From REEB509 sp049314555 (GTDB taxonomy: Bacteria > Pseudomonadota > Alphaproteobacteria > Caulobacterales > Aquidulcibacteraceae), in contig JBMOEW010000008.1 of the NCBI GenBank assembly GCA_049314555.1, positions 23,981 through 87,980 of the forward strand: a stretch of 64,000 bases of DNA. The letters run 5' to 3'. The translations under genes were made by a program, and so were the position numbers. Of the stretch, positions 25,049-33,035 are shown one piece after another. The notes under the pieces are model-generated. The model did no database searches. It saw only the letters and a list, made by a program, of their open reading frames with translations, and had not been told where the DNA came from. Positions within the stretch are counted from its first letter, which is position 1. Each line of letters opens with the position of its first letter.

Positions 25049-25969
25049 CTAGTTGCGTGTTGGTGGCGTTTCGGTGCCTTCGCGCACGCGCTGATAATAC
25101 ATCCAACTCGTCACGTTCGGGCGCACATCGTCGCTTGGCGGCGGGTTGCGATAGGCCGGGTAGTGCGTCGCCACCTCTTCCCGCATCAAAGGGGAAACGT
25201 CGTTCCAATCGAGAACCTTGGTGCCTGCTGTATGGAAATAGAGCATGCCCTCGCGGCCGCTCATCCGCATCCATGGCAGCCAGTCAGAAATACGCACCCA
25301 GCCAACTTCCACGCTTGCGGTGCGTTGCGAGCGATCCGTGAGGTTCGCGGTGACCCCCATGAAGTTGAACATTTCGGTCGCGTGGTACGTGCCCCCAATT
25401 TCCGCTTGATAAGCCCCCGCGAGGGGGTTCGGGTAAAAGAGCGGAACCGTCGAGGTCATAAACCAATGATCTTCGATGAAGCTGGCATTGAATCGCAGCG
25501 GTTGCCCACTGCGCGTGCGTTCAAAGAATTCGCCATTCACCGGATCGTTGGCCACATGCAAGACATCGACCGTCTCATTCGTCCAGGGATTGGTCCAACG
25601 GCTCAACGGTTGGCCGGTCTGCGGATCGAGATAGATCAGCAACTCGCGCGACACCGACCGAAACCCAGCCCCGCGCTCAGCATTCGAAGTCGCAGCGCAG
25701 GTGCGCACATTCAACCCTTCAACCTTGAATAAGAGCTTGTCGGCCTCGCCTTGGCGACGCGAATAAACGTCGCCGCGCCAGAACCAATAAACCGGCTCGT
25801 TGTCGGTTTCGGTGCACCAGATGCGCCGCATGACCTGAAGAGCACCAGACGGCGTTGTGACGTCGATTGGAGCAGCTTGGCTTGCGCGGCGCGGCTGGGC
25901 GTCGCTGACACCAGTGGAAAACACCAGAGCCGCAGCCCCAATCGCCAAACTGACAAGAACATTGCGCAC
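25049..25969 (-). CDS. Exported DUF1838 protein
   Basis: A 306-residue protein with an N-terminal signal peptide (cleavage near VSDAQ). The body resembles DUF1838: IWCTETDNEPVYWFWRGDVYSRRQG, YLDPQTGQPLSRWTNPWTNE and a C-terminal HYPAYRNPPP region. The family has no assigned activity that I know; it is common in marine and sphingomonad-type bacteria with TonB receptors. It leads the (-) operon that also encodes the nitrilase homologue, amine oxidase and CpeT-like lipoprotein. Its position suggests a periplasmic step or binding role in the same process. Confidence 0.8.
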   Translation of the reverse strand: MRNVLVSLAIGAAALVFSTGVSDAQPRRASQAAPIDVTTPSGALQVMRRIWCTETDNEPVYWFWRGDVYSRRQGEADKLLFKVEGLNVRTCAATSNAERGAGFRSVSRELLIYLDPQTGQPLSRWTNPWTNETVDVLHVANDPVNGEFFERTRSGQPLRFNASFIEDHWFMTSTVPLFYPNPLAGAYQAEIGGTYHATEMFNFMGVTANLTDRSQRTASVEVGWVRISDWLPWMRMSGREGMLYFHTAGTKVLDWNDVSPLMREEVATHYPAYRNPPPSDDVRPNVTSWMYYQRVREGTETPPTRN

Positions 25970-26059
25970 CGTTACGCCCTCCCTTGCCCCGACGCATTAC
26001 AAGACCCGGGGCGGCTTGATGTCGCCATTAATGGAAGGGGAGGTTGGCGCGAGGTCAAG

Positions 26060-26071
26060 ATGGTATATCAA
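26060..26071. promoter_or_regulatory. Candidate GntR operator in a divergent promoter
   Basis: ATGGTATATCAA lies in the 150-bp gap between DUF1838 (-) and the RedY/HapK-like gene (+). The core matches the other five sites and the flank TCAA mirrors the palindrome at 7521 with one change. Confidence 0.55.
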
Positions 26072-26119
26072 CTAAAGCGTGGCTCCAGCGCCGCATCACT
26101 TGACTGATGGAGGACTCAA

Positions 26120-26431
26120 ATGGTTTCGCGCATCATCGCCTTGTTCAACCTCAAACCCGGTGTGACGCCCCAAGCCTATGAGTCTTGGGCAAAACGCGTG
26201 GATCTGCCGACGGTCAACGGCTTGCGCTCGGTGGAATCGTTTGAGGTGTTTCGGTCCACCGGCCTTTTGGGGTCCGACGCAAAACCACCCTACAATTATG
26301 TGGAAATCATCGATGTCGCCGACATGGATATGTTCTTTGGCGACATCGGTTCCGAGCAAATGCAAAAAATTGCCGCCGAGTTCCAGGCGATGGTCACAGA
26401 TCTCGCGTTCATCAACACGGACAAACTCTAA
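26120..26431 (+). CDS. RedY/HapK-like small protein
   Basis: A 103-residue protein resembling the RedY-like family, whose name comes from prodiginine gene clusters (RedY, HapK). It starts MVSRIIALFNLKPGVTP and includes YESWAKRVDLPTVNGLRSVE and YNYVEIIDVADMDMFFGDI; the pattern suggests a dimeric alpha/beta barrel. GGAG lies eight bases before the ATG. Its stop overlaps the next ATG (TAATG). No other prodiginine biosynthesis gene is present, so a biosynthetic reading is not supported. A role in handling a pyrrole- or indole-like intermediate is inference. Confidence 0.72.
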   Translation: MVSRIIALFNLKPGVTPQAYESWAKRVDLPTVNGLRSVESFEVFRSTGLLGSDAKPPYNYVEIIDVADMDMFFGDIGSEQMQKIAAEFQAMVTDLAFINTDKL

Positions 26432-27024
26432 TGCGCGCTGCTTTTCGTTTGGCTGTCCTGGCCCTTGCCCTCGCGACCATCGGCTGCGCCACACCACCTC
26501 AAGTGGCATCCACCACGCCGCCAATCGAGGCGCGCAACCCCCTCGATCTACGCCGGACCACCCTGATCGTGCGCGATATGGAGGCCTCTCTGGCGTTCTA
26601 TCGCGACGCGCTGGGCATGACGGTCCAATATGATCAACAATTGACGTCACCAAGGCTGGAGCGGGCAGGCGGCGACGGCGTCAACCGTTCGCGCCTCGTG
26701 CTCCTAAAGGCCAACGACAGCTTCATCGGCATGCTAGGCCTCTGGCAGTTCGAAACCGGACCGGCCCAACAAGCTCCGGCTCAACCGGCCTTTGCCCCCG
26801 GCGAAATTGTGTTGTTGTTCAACGCCACCGATCTTGAGACACGCTATCAAGCCACCATCGCTGTGCCAGGGGTCCAAGAAATGAGTCCGCCAACGCCAAG
26901 GTCCTATCCAGGCCAGGATGGGGCACCACCGATCCAAGTCATCGTCAGCATGCTCTCCGATCCCGATGGACATATTGTGGAGCTGAACAGACTGGTGTCC
27001 GGCGGTCCCGACCGACGACCATGA
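26431..27024 (+). CDS. VOC-domain lipoprotein
   Basis: A 197-residue lipoprotein (MRAAFRLAVLALALATIGC, Cys19) carrying a glyoxalase/VOC domain: TTLIVRDMEASLAFYRDALGM, then LVLLKANDSFIGMLGLW and MLSDPDGHIVELNRL. The late Glu in DGHIVEL matches a typical VOC metal-ligand position. Most VOC proteins are cytoplasmic, so lipidation is unusual. It overlaps the RedY-like gene by one base. Its leader GCATPPQVAS resembles the DUF1330 lipoprotein at 17,595. It marks the right-hand end of the accessory locus. Confidence 0.8.
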   Translation: MRAAFRLAVLALALATIGCATPPQVASTTPPIEARNPLDLRRTTLIVRDMEASLAFYRDALGMTVQYDQQLTSPRLERAGGDGVNRSRLVLLKANDSFIGMLGLWQFETGPAQQAPAQPAFAPGEIVLLFNATDLETRYQATIAVPGVQEMSPPTPRSYPGQDGAPPIQVIVSMLSDPDGHIVELNRLVSGGPDRRP

Positions 27025-27167
27025 ATATTCAGGAGGGAAAATGAATAGGGTTATCGCGCATTATTAGTAAATATGTATAAACCGTAAAAGATAACGATAA
27101 CTCAAACTAGATACGCTAATAATCCCACTATGAGCGAAAGCGTGCTTGCTTGCTCACGGAGGGTTTC
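27025..27167 (+). promoter_or_regulatory. AT-rich gap at the end of the catabolic locus, with a possible 8-codon ORF
   Basis: This 143-bp gap is clearly more AT-rich than its surroundings. A tiny frame (27041-27067, MNRVIAHY) has AGGAGG four bases before its ATG. It may be a chance or leader ORF for rlpA, or a remnant at the junction. The rest probably holds the rlpA promoter; I cannot place -35/-10 boxes with certainty. Confidence 0.35.
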
Positions 27168-28355
27168 ATGGCTTCGATGTGCTTACCGCGTAGCAATCTG
27201 GTTCGTATGAGCGTCGCTGTCGCCGCTTTGCACCTCTGCTTCGTGGTTGTCACGACTGAAGCGCATGCCCAAGATCGCGGCCGTCAACGGGGCGGGGCTC
27301 CCATCACCTTTGCGCACGCCGCCACCCAGCCCCTAACCGGGCAGGGGGCACCGCAAGCGGCGATTCGGCAGGAGACTTCAAATCCCCAAGGAATGCTGTC
27401 CTGGCGCTATCCCGATCAGCCAGAGCTGGTCTATGGCGGCGGGCAGACCGCCCCTGCGTCCGCCTCAACGGTTCGCTCAAGCACCGGGGCGTCGCCTACA
27501 TCCGCGCCCACTTCCACGTTGGATCTGCGCCGCACCTCGCCACAACCCATTTCAAACACCTCTGTAGCACGCGCCCCTGCCACCCCGGCGCGCGAACGGC
27601 CAGATTGGCTCCAGCCAGAGCGTGTGGGTGCGCCCTACCAAGAAGCCGGCCAATGGTATGTTCCAACCCCGGAGCCGGGGTTTTCAGAACAGGGTCGCGC
27701 TGGCGTTTATCAGGCGGAGCGCCACAACCAAGCCACCGCAAGCGGAGAAGTTTTTGACATCGAAGGCCTGACCGCAGCCCATCCAACGCTGCCCTTACCC
27801 TCTTTGATCCAAGTCACAAATCTGGCGACCGGTCGCGACGTGATCGTGCGGTTGAACGACCGCGGCCCCTTCGTCAATGGTCGTCTGATTGACCTGTCCC
27901 GCGGTGCAGCCCGCGCCTTGGGGATCGATCCCGGCGGCGAAGCAAATGTGCATGTCCGCTACCTTGGGCCGGCACCACGCCGTGTTGGCGAAACACCCGC
28001 GAGCCCCCCCTTAAGCGCCCGCGCGCCCCGCGTGGAAGCAGCACCGCCTCCGGTGGCACCACGTCGCGCCCTCGCCACCCCATCACCCATCGCCTACACG
28101 CCGCCCGTTGCTGGCCCCCCGCAGGGCGGATTTGTCGTCCAGCTCGGGGCCTTTTCCAACCTGGAGAACGCACACCGCGTGCGCGCTATGGCAAGGACTG
28201 CAGGCGTGGTTGTCATTGAACCCGTCCAAACAAGCCAGGGCGAGCTCTTCCGCGTTCGGCTTGGGCCCTACGCAAGCTATGCCGAAGCCACGAGCGCACA
28301 GGCACAGGCGAGTCGCCTGGGCGTTGGAAGTGGCGTCATAGCCGAACTGCGCTGA
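27168..28355 (+). CDS. rlpA: RlpA septal-ring lytic transglycosylase with SPOR domain
   Basis: A 395-residue exported protein. A signal peptide (to about EAHAQ) is followed by a long Pro/Ser/Thr-rich linker, the double-psi beta-barrel of RlpA (NQATASGEVFDIEGLTAAHP, VIVRLNDRGPFVNGRLIDLS with the conserved Asp) and a C-terminal SPOR domain (FVVQLGAFSNLENAHRVRAM). RlpA cleaves denuded glycan strands and SPOR binds septal peptidoglycan. The ATG at 27168 follows GGAGGG. It is longer than many RlpA proteins because of the disordered linkers. The PBP5-like gene follows on the same strand. Confidence 0.9.
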   Translation: MASMCLPRSNLVRMSVAVAALHLCFVVVTTEAHAQDRGRQRGGAPITFAHAATQPLTGQGAPQAAIRQETSNPQGMLSWRYPDQPELVYGGGQTAPASASTVRSSTGASPTSAPTSTLDLRRTSPQPISNTSVARAPATPARERPDWLQPERVGAPYQEAGQWYVPTPEPGFSEQGRAGVYQAERHNQATASGEVFDIEGLTAAHPTLPLPSLIQVTNLATGRDVIVRLNDRGPFVNGRLIDLSRGAARALGIDPGGEANVHVRYLGPAPRRVGETPASPPLSARAPRVEAAPPPVAPRRALATPSPIAYTPPVAGPPQGGFVVQLGAFSNLENAHRVRAMARTAGVVVIEPVQTSQGELFRVRLGPYASYAEATSAQAQASRLGVGSGVIAELR

Positions 28356-28468
28356 TCCGGCTTCAATCGCGAGCCCGGATTGACGCCGCCCCCCCGATGG
28401 GCGTTTTCTCCACGCAAGGATTCCCGCGATGCGCAACACAGCGTCGCGGCCTGGTGGAGACAACGCAG

Positions 28469-29665
28469 ATGCCGGTTCATTCGATAAGCCGCCCAAGATT
28501 GCTGCGCAGCCTCAAAATGCTCGGGTCGGCCTTGGCAGTTACGGCCCTCGCGCTTTTGTTTCCAAACACCGCTTACGCCCAGCAAACAAGGGCGCAACCC
28601 GTTTCCCACAGCGTCATTATCGACTTTGCCACCGGCAGCGTGCTCGAATGTGATCGCTGCCGCGAGCCAATCCCGCCAGCGTCGATGAGCAAACTCATGA
28701 CCCTTCTGCTGGTGGCCGAGGCGCTGGACAGGGGCGACATCACGGAAGAGACCATGGTGCCCGTGAGTGAGCGCGCTTGGCGACACGGCGCGGTTTCCTC
28801 GGGTTCGCACATGTTCCTGGCCCTCAACGCGCAGGTTCGCGTAGGGGATCTCATTCGCGGGGCCATCATCGTGTCAGCCAACGACGCTTGCGTCGCCTTG
28901 GCCGAGCGGGTTGCTGGCAGCGAAGAGGGCTTTGTTGCGCGCATGAATGATCGGGCAGCTCAGCTCGGCCTGACCACAGCCCGGTTTCGAAACGCCACAG
29001 GCCTTGACGATCCAGATCAAGTGATCAGCCCTCTAGACCTTGCCCGCTTGGCCGCGATCATGATCCGCGAGCACCCTGGTATGTATCGGCTCTATGCCGA
29101 GCGCTCGTTCACCTACAACAACAGAACCCAAGAGAACCGCAATCCTCTGCTCGGGGCCTTTGACGGTGCCGACGGCGTCAAGACCGGCCACACCGACGCC
29201 TCTGGGTATGGCTTGATCGGGTCGGCAGAAGTGGACGGGCAGCGGCGCATCATCGTCTTCAACGGGGCTACCACGATGGCCGAGCGCAGAGATCGCGCCG
29301 TGCGCATGCTGCGATCGGCCTTCTTCGATTACCGCGTGCAGCAAGTTTATGCACCGGGCGCGGTTGTAGGCAGTGCCGCCGTTTGGCTCGGCTCACGCCC
29401 CCGCGTTAACTTGGTGGCACCGCCCGAAGGCATCGCTGTTGCTGGCCGCCAAGGTGTGCTGGCTGGCCTAACCGCGACGATTGTTTACCCGGGCCCAATC
29501 CCAGCCCGTATCGAACAAAACCAGCCTATCGCAGAATTGCTGATCGAAGGCCCTGGCTTTGAAGCCGTGCGCTATCCGCTGTTGGCAGCGGAAAGGGTCA
29601 ACCGCGCCAATCCGTTTGCCCGCGCTTTGGCAGGGGTTGGGATGGCGTTCTCAGGCGGCAATTGA
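28469..29665 (+). CDS. dacA: D-alanyl-D-alanine carboxypeptidase (PBP5/6 type)
   Basis: A 398-residue exported PBP. A signal peptide ends near AYAQQ; the active site has S72-M-S-K75 (PASMSKLMT), the SAN triad (136-138) and KTG (238-240, GVKTGHTD). The C-terminal ~100 residues form the PBP5-type beta domain, and the end (NPFARALAGVGMAF) could anchor in the membrane. It trims the terminal D-Ala of peptidoglycan stem peptides. The ATG at 28469 has GGAG upstream; earlier in-frame starts are possible. The gene pair with rlpA is a cell-wall module. Its end lies one base from the tmk start. Confidence 0.9.
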   Translation: MPVHSISRPRLLRSLKMLGSALAVTALALLFPNTAYAQQTRAQPVSHSVIIDFATGSVLECDRCREPIPPASMSKLMTLLLVAEALDRGDITEETMVPVSERAWRHGAVSSGSHMFLALNAQVRVGDLIRGAIIVSANDACVALAERVAGSEEGFVARMNDRAAQLGLTTARFRNATGLDDPDQVISPLDLARLAAIMIREHPGMYRLYAERSFTYNNRTQENRNPLLGAFDGADGVKTGHTDASGYGLIGSAEVDGQRRIIVFNGATTMAERRDRAVRMLRSAFFDYRVQQVYAPGAVVGSAAVWLGSRPRVNLVAPPEGIAVAGRQGVLAGLTATIVYPGPIPARIEQNQPIAELLIEGPGFEAVRYPLLAAERVNRANPFARALAGVGMAFSGGN

Positions 29666-29666
29666 C

Positions 29667-30308
29667 GTGACCGCTGGTTCAAAGGGGCTGTTCATTACGC
29701 TAGAAGGTGGCGAGGGCTCTGGAAAGTCCACCCTGGCTGCGACGCTGGAAGGGGCGTTTGCTGCCGCCGGACACAAGGTCTGGCGCACGCGCGAACCGGG
29801 CGGCACGCCGGGCGCAGACACGATCCGAGCCCTTCTGGTGCAAGGCAAAGGCGACAGATGGACGCCAATGACCGAACTTCTTCTCGTGGCTGCTGCCCGT
29901 CACGACCACGTCACGCGCCGCATTCTGCCCGCACTCTTGGCCGGCGACGTGGTGATCTGTGATCGTTTTTCAGACTCAACAAAGGCTTATCAAGCCGGTG
30001 GCGGTGGATTGGCGGTGGAGACCGTCGATGCCGTCGGCCAATTGATCGATGCCCCATCGCCACATCTGACCCTTCTATTGGACATTGACCCAGCACTTGG
30101 GCTCGCGCGCTCCCGCGGCAACGCGGCAGGCGAAGACCGCTTCGAGACCCTCGGCCAAGACTTCCACGCGCGCGTCCGCTTGGCTTTCTTGGCTCTCGCA
30201 CACTCTGAACCGCATCGGATCGCTGTCCTTGACGCAGAACAACCCGCGGACGCGGTTGCCCAAGCGGCCTTCGCCGTCATCAAGGACCGATTGGATATCG
30301 CCCTTTGA
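29667..30308 (+). CDS. tmk: Thymidylate kinase
   Basis: A 213-residue dTMP kinase making dTDP. The P-loop LEGGEGSGKST (12-22), the DR motif ICDRFSDST and the lid region RSRGNAAGEDRFE are all present. The start is a GTG at 29667, one base after the dacA stop; the open frame extends upstream only inside dacA. The stop overlaps the holB start (TTGA). The order tmk-holB-(metG)-tatD-MBL is typical of Alphaproteobacteria; metG is absent here. Confidence 0.93.
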   Translation: MTAGSKGLFITLEGGEGSGKSTLAATLEGAFAAAGHKVWRTREPGGTPGADTIRALLVQGKGDRWTPMTELLLVAAARHDHVTRRILPALLAGDVVICDRFSDSTKAYQAGGGGLAVETVDAVGQLIDAPSPHLTLLLDIDPALGLARSRGNAAGEDRFETLGQDFHARVRLAFLALAHSEPHRIAVLDAEQPADAVAQAAFAVIKDRLDIAL

Positions 30309-31372
30309 CCAGCGAAGCCGATACAGATCTGGAACAGGGCACGCTTCATCCGCGGCTCCAGTTCGATTTCTTTGGCCATGACACGGCCGAGGCCGAACTT
30401 GCAGCCTCCCTTGATGGCCAAAGGTTGCACCATGCATGGCTGGTCTCGGGCGCGAAGGGCTTGGGCAAAGCCACCCTGGCTTATCGCTTTGCGCGTCGTG
30501 CCCTAGGCGCTAAAGCCAATCCTGCACGCCCTTTGGCCACCGCACCCGATGATCCAGTGTCACGCCAAGTGGCAGCCCTTTCGCACCCCGATCTGTTCGT
30601 TCTGCGGCGGTCGCTCGGTCCGACCGGTAAGCCACGCCAAGAGATTACAGCCGAAGAGGCCCGCGCCTTGCCTGGCTTTTTTTCGCTAAAGTCGGCAAGT
30701 GGGGGCAGGCGCGTGGCCATCGTCGATTGCGTCGACGATCTAAACCGCCATGCCGCAAATGCGCTCTTGAAGGCGCTGGAGGAGCCCCCAGCTCACGCGC
30801 TGTTGATCTTGATCTGCCACGCGCCAGGCGCAGCGCTGGCCACGATCCGCTCGAGGTGCCGTCGGCTCCGGTTGCATCCCCTGGACGAAGCCACCATGCA
30901 AACCGCTATGGCAAGCTTAGGGACCGGCCCTTTGGACAAGGGGGTTATTGAACTTGCCGGCGGTCGCCCAGGACGCGCTATCGCCCTAGAGGCGTTGAAG
31001 GCAGGAGCGATGCGCACCCAGGCGCGAGCCGCTTTGGCAGCGCTGTGGCGCGAGGGCGGAAAAGCGTTGGCGCCCATGGCGTTCGCTGGAGGTCCGGCAA
31101 GTCAAAGATTGCCCTTGCTGATCGAAATCGTGCAAGACTGGATCCGCCAGTCTCAGCTTGCCCGTGCTGGCCTCAGTCTCAATCACCCCTCAAGCGCAGA
31201 CCCAGCTCTGGTCGCCGCCTTGTCCACACCAGGCCACGCCGCTGACTGGGCGGGAGCCTGGCAAGCGCTGGAGGATTTGCGCGCCGAAACCGAAGGTCTG
31301 GACCTGGATCCAAGCCTCGCCCTCGCAAGGATTGCCGGCATCCTTGACCGCGCGCGCCCCTCCAGGCCATGA
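30305..31372 (+). CDS. holB: DNA polymerase III delta-prime subunit
   Basis: A 355-residue clamp-loader subunit. HHAWLVSGAKGLGKATLAYRF is the P-loop-like region, with DDLNRHAANALLKALEEPP and IRSRCRRLRLHPL as the family's sensor/arginine-finger motifs. It probably begins with TTG at 30305 overlapping the tmk stop. The P-loop is GAKGLGKA, so nucleotide binding may be weak, as in other delta-prime subunits. It precedes tatD by 7 bp. Confidence 0.9.
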   Translation: MTSEADTDLEQGTLHPRLQFDFFGHDTAEAELAASLDGQRLHHAWLVSGAKGLGKATLAYRFARRALGAKANPARPLATAPDDPVSRQVAALSHPDLFVLRRSLGPTGKPRQEITAEEARALPGFFSLKSASGGRRVAIVDCVDDLNRHAANALLKALEEPPAHALLILICHAPGAALATIRSRCRRLRLHPLDEATMQTAMASLGTGPLDKGVIELAGGRPGRAIALEALKAGAMRTQARAALAALWREGGKALAPMAFAGGPASQRLPLLIEIVQDWIRQSQLARAGLSLNHPSSADPALVAALSTPGHAADWAGAWQALEDLRAETEGLDLDPSLALARIAGILDRARPSRP

Positions 31373-31379
31373 CCTAGCC

Positions 31380-32180
31380 ATGACCTTGATAGACAGCCAC
31401 GTAAACCTCCATGCCGAGGCCTTCGCGCAAGACCAAGAGCAGGTCATTGCCCGCGCGCGCGCAGCAGGCGTCAGTCGCATGATCACGATCTGCGACACCT
31501 GGGCAAACGCGCAGGCGGTCGCTAAGATCACCGAACAAAACCCAGACATCTGGATGAGTGTCGGGGCCCATCCGCACTACGCCAAAGACCATCAAGACCT
31601 GACCGCAGACGCCCTGATCGACTTTGCACAGCGCCATCCCCGCGTGGTTGGCATCGGTGAGACCGGCTTGGACTTGCATTACAACTATAGCCCGTTCGCG
31701 GATCAAGTGCGGGTGCTAGAGGCCCACATTGCCGCCGCCAAACACCTGGCTCTGCCCCTGATCATTCACACCCGCGATGCCGACCGCGAAATGGCAGAGC
31801 AGTTGCGCGCCGCGTGCGCAGACGGCAAACTGCGTGTCTTGTTGCACTGCTACACCAGCGGGATGGCGCTCGCGCGTGAAGCCCTGGACCTTGGCGCATT
31901 TATCTCGTTCTCTGGCATCATGACGTTCAAGAATGCCCACGACGTCCGAGAAGTTGCCCAAATGGTGCCGCTGGACCGTGTGATCCTGGAAACGGATTGT
32001 CCCTACCTCGCCCCGGTACCCCATCGCGGACGGCGTTGTGAGCCAGCCTTTGTGGCGGACGTATACGCCGCCTTTGCCCGTCTGCGTGGGATCGATGAAA
32101 GCGCCGTGACCGCCCAGATTGCAGCGAACTTCCACGCCTTGTTCGCAAGGGTCCCCAAGACAGGGCAGGGTCTCGCATGA
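31380..32180 (+). CDS. TatD family metal-dependent hydrolase (DNase-type)
   Basis: A 266-residue TIM-barrel hydrolase. Metal ligands seen include E in GIGETGLD, H in IIHTRDAD, H in LHCYTSG and D in ETDCPYLAP. The N-terminal motif is DSHVNLH, so the usual second His of H-x-H is Asn; this variant also occurs in my memory of other alphaproteobacterial TatDs. The ATG at 31380 is chosen because upstream sequence belongs to holB. The stop overlaps the next ATG by 4 bp. The probable role is 3'-5' exonuclease in DNA repair/turnover. Confidence 0.88.
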   Translation: MTLIDSHVNLHAEAFAQDQEQVIARARAAGVSRMITICDTWANAQAVAKITEQNPDIWMSVGAHPHYAKDHQDLTADALIDFAQRHPRVVGIGETGLDLHYNYSPFADQVRVLEAHIAAAKHLALPLIIHTRDADREMAEQLRAACADGKLRVLLHCYTSGMALAREALDLGAFISFSGIMTFKNAHDVREVAQMVPLDRVILETDCPYLAPVPHRGRRCEPAFVADVYAAFARLRGIDESAVTAQIAANFHALFARVPKTGQGLA

Positions 32181-33013
32181 CGCCAACCTTGCGCGCGACC
32201 ATCCTGGGATGTGGCTCCAGCGGGGGCGTTCCCCGTGTCGGCGGCGATTGGGGAACGTGCGACCCCAACGAGCCGCGAAATCATCGATTGAGATGTTCGC
32301 TATTGCTGCAACGGTGGAACGGACCACCAGGCCCCGACGAAGCTGCCACAACCGTCCTGATCGATACCTCTCCAGACCTAAGAGCACAGCTCCTCGCCAC
32401 CCGACTGCGCCGCGTTGACGCCTTGCTCTATTCCCACGATCACGCCGATCAAGCCCACGGCATCGATGATCTGCGTGCGTTGGTCTATGCGATGCGCAGG
32501 CGCATCAAAACCTACATGGACGCTCCCACGCGTGCCTCGCTTACCCATCGCTTTGGCTATATCTTCCATGGCGTAGATGGTTACCCGCCGATCCTGGAAG
32601 ACGCAGGCATCCTCGAACCGCACGCGATTGTGCGCGTTGAAGGGCCTGGGGGTCCTATCGAACTAGAACCCTTATTACAGGACCATGGCTCGATTTCCTC
32701 GCTAGGCTTCCGCGTCGGGCCGTTGGCTTACAGCAACGACTGCGTCAAGATCGCTGAGGCGAGCTTCGCGCGCCTGCATAATCTGGAACTTTGGATTGTT
32801 GATGCGTTGCGCCGCGCGCCGCACCCAACCCACAGCCATTTAGCCCAATCCTTGGCCTGGATAGAACGCATCAAGCCGCGCCAAACAATTCTCACAAACC
32901 TTCACACAGACATGGACTACCAAACCCTGTGTGCAGAGTTGCCCCAAACCGTTGTCCCGGCGTATGATTTCATGGTCATTGACCTCCCAATTGAACCACA
33001 TCATTTCCCATAA
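32177..33013 (+). CDS. MBL-fold metallohydrolase (PhnP-like)
   Basis: A 278-residue metallo-beta-lactamase-fold enzyme. ILGCGSSGGVPRVGGDWG at the start and LYSHDHADQAHGIDDLR (HxHxDH) are typical of the PhnP-like cyclic phosphodiesterase group found next to tatD in Alphaproteobacteria. Further ligands are likely in LLQDHGS, YSNDC and LTNLHTDMDY. The start overlaps the tatD stop (ATGA). The physiological substrate is unknown. Confidence 0.88.
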   Translation: MTPTLRATILGCGSSGGVPRVGGDWGTCDPNEPRNHRLRCSLLLQRWNGPPGPDEAATTVLIDTSPDLRAQLLATRLRRVDALLYSHDHADQAHGIDDLRALVYAMRRRIKTYMDAPTRASLTHRFGYIFHGVDGYPPILEDAGILEPHAIVRVEGPGGPIELEPLLQDHGSISSLGFRVGPLAYSNDCVKIAEASFARLHNLELWIVDALRRAPHPTHSHLAQSLAWIERIKPRQTILTNLHTDMDYQTLCAELPQTVVPAYDFMVIDLPIEPHHFP

Positions 33014-33035
33014 TAATAATTATGCGACTTACACC

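Noticed and set aside
26120..26431. Prodiginine biosynthesis cluster
   Set aside because: Only the RedY/HapK-like gene is present; there are no polyketide, PCP or pyrrole-ligase genes.
1..27024. Mobile island with integrase, IS elements or attachment repeats
   Set aside because: No transposase, integrase, tRNA end or direct repeat was seen; accessory status rests on gene content only.
28383..28407. Terminator between rlpA and the PBP5 gene
   Set aside because: ACGCC/GGCGT with four Ts gives only a 5-bp stem over a 12-base loop, too weak to claim.
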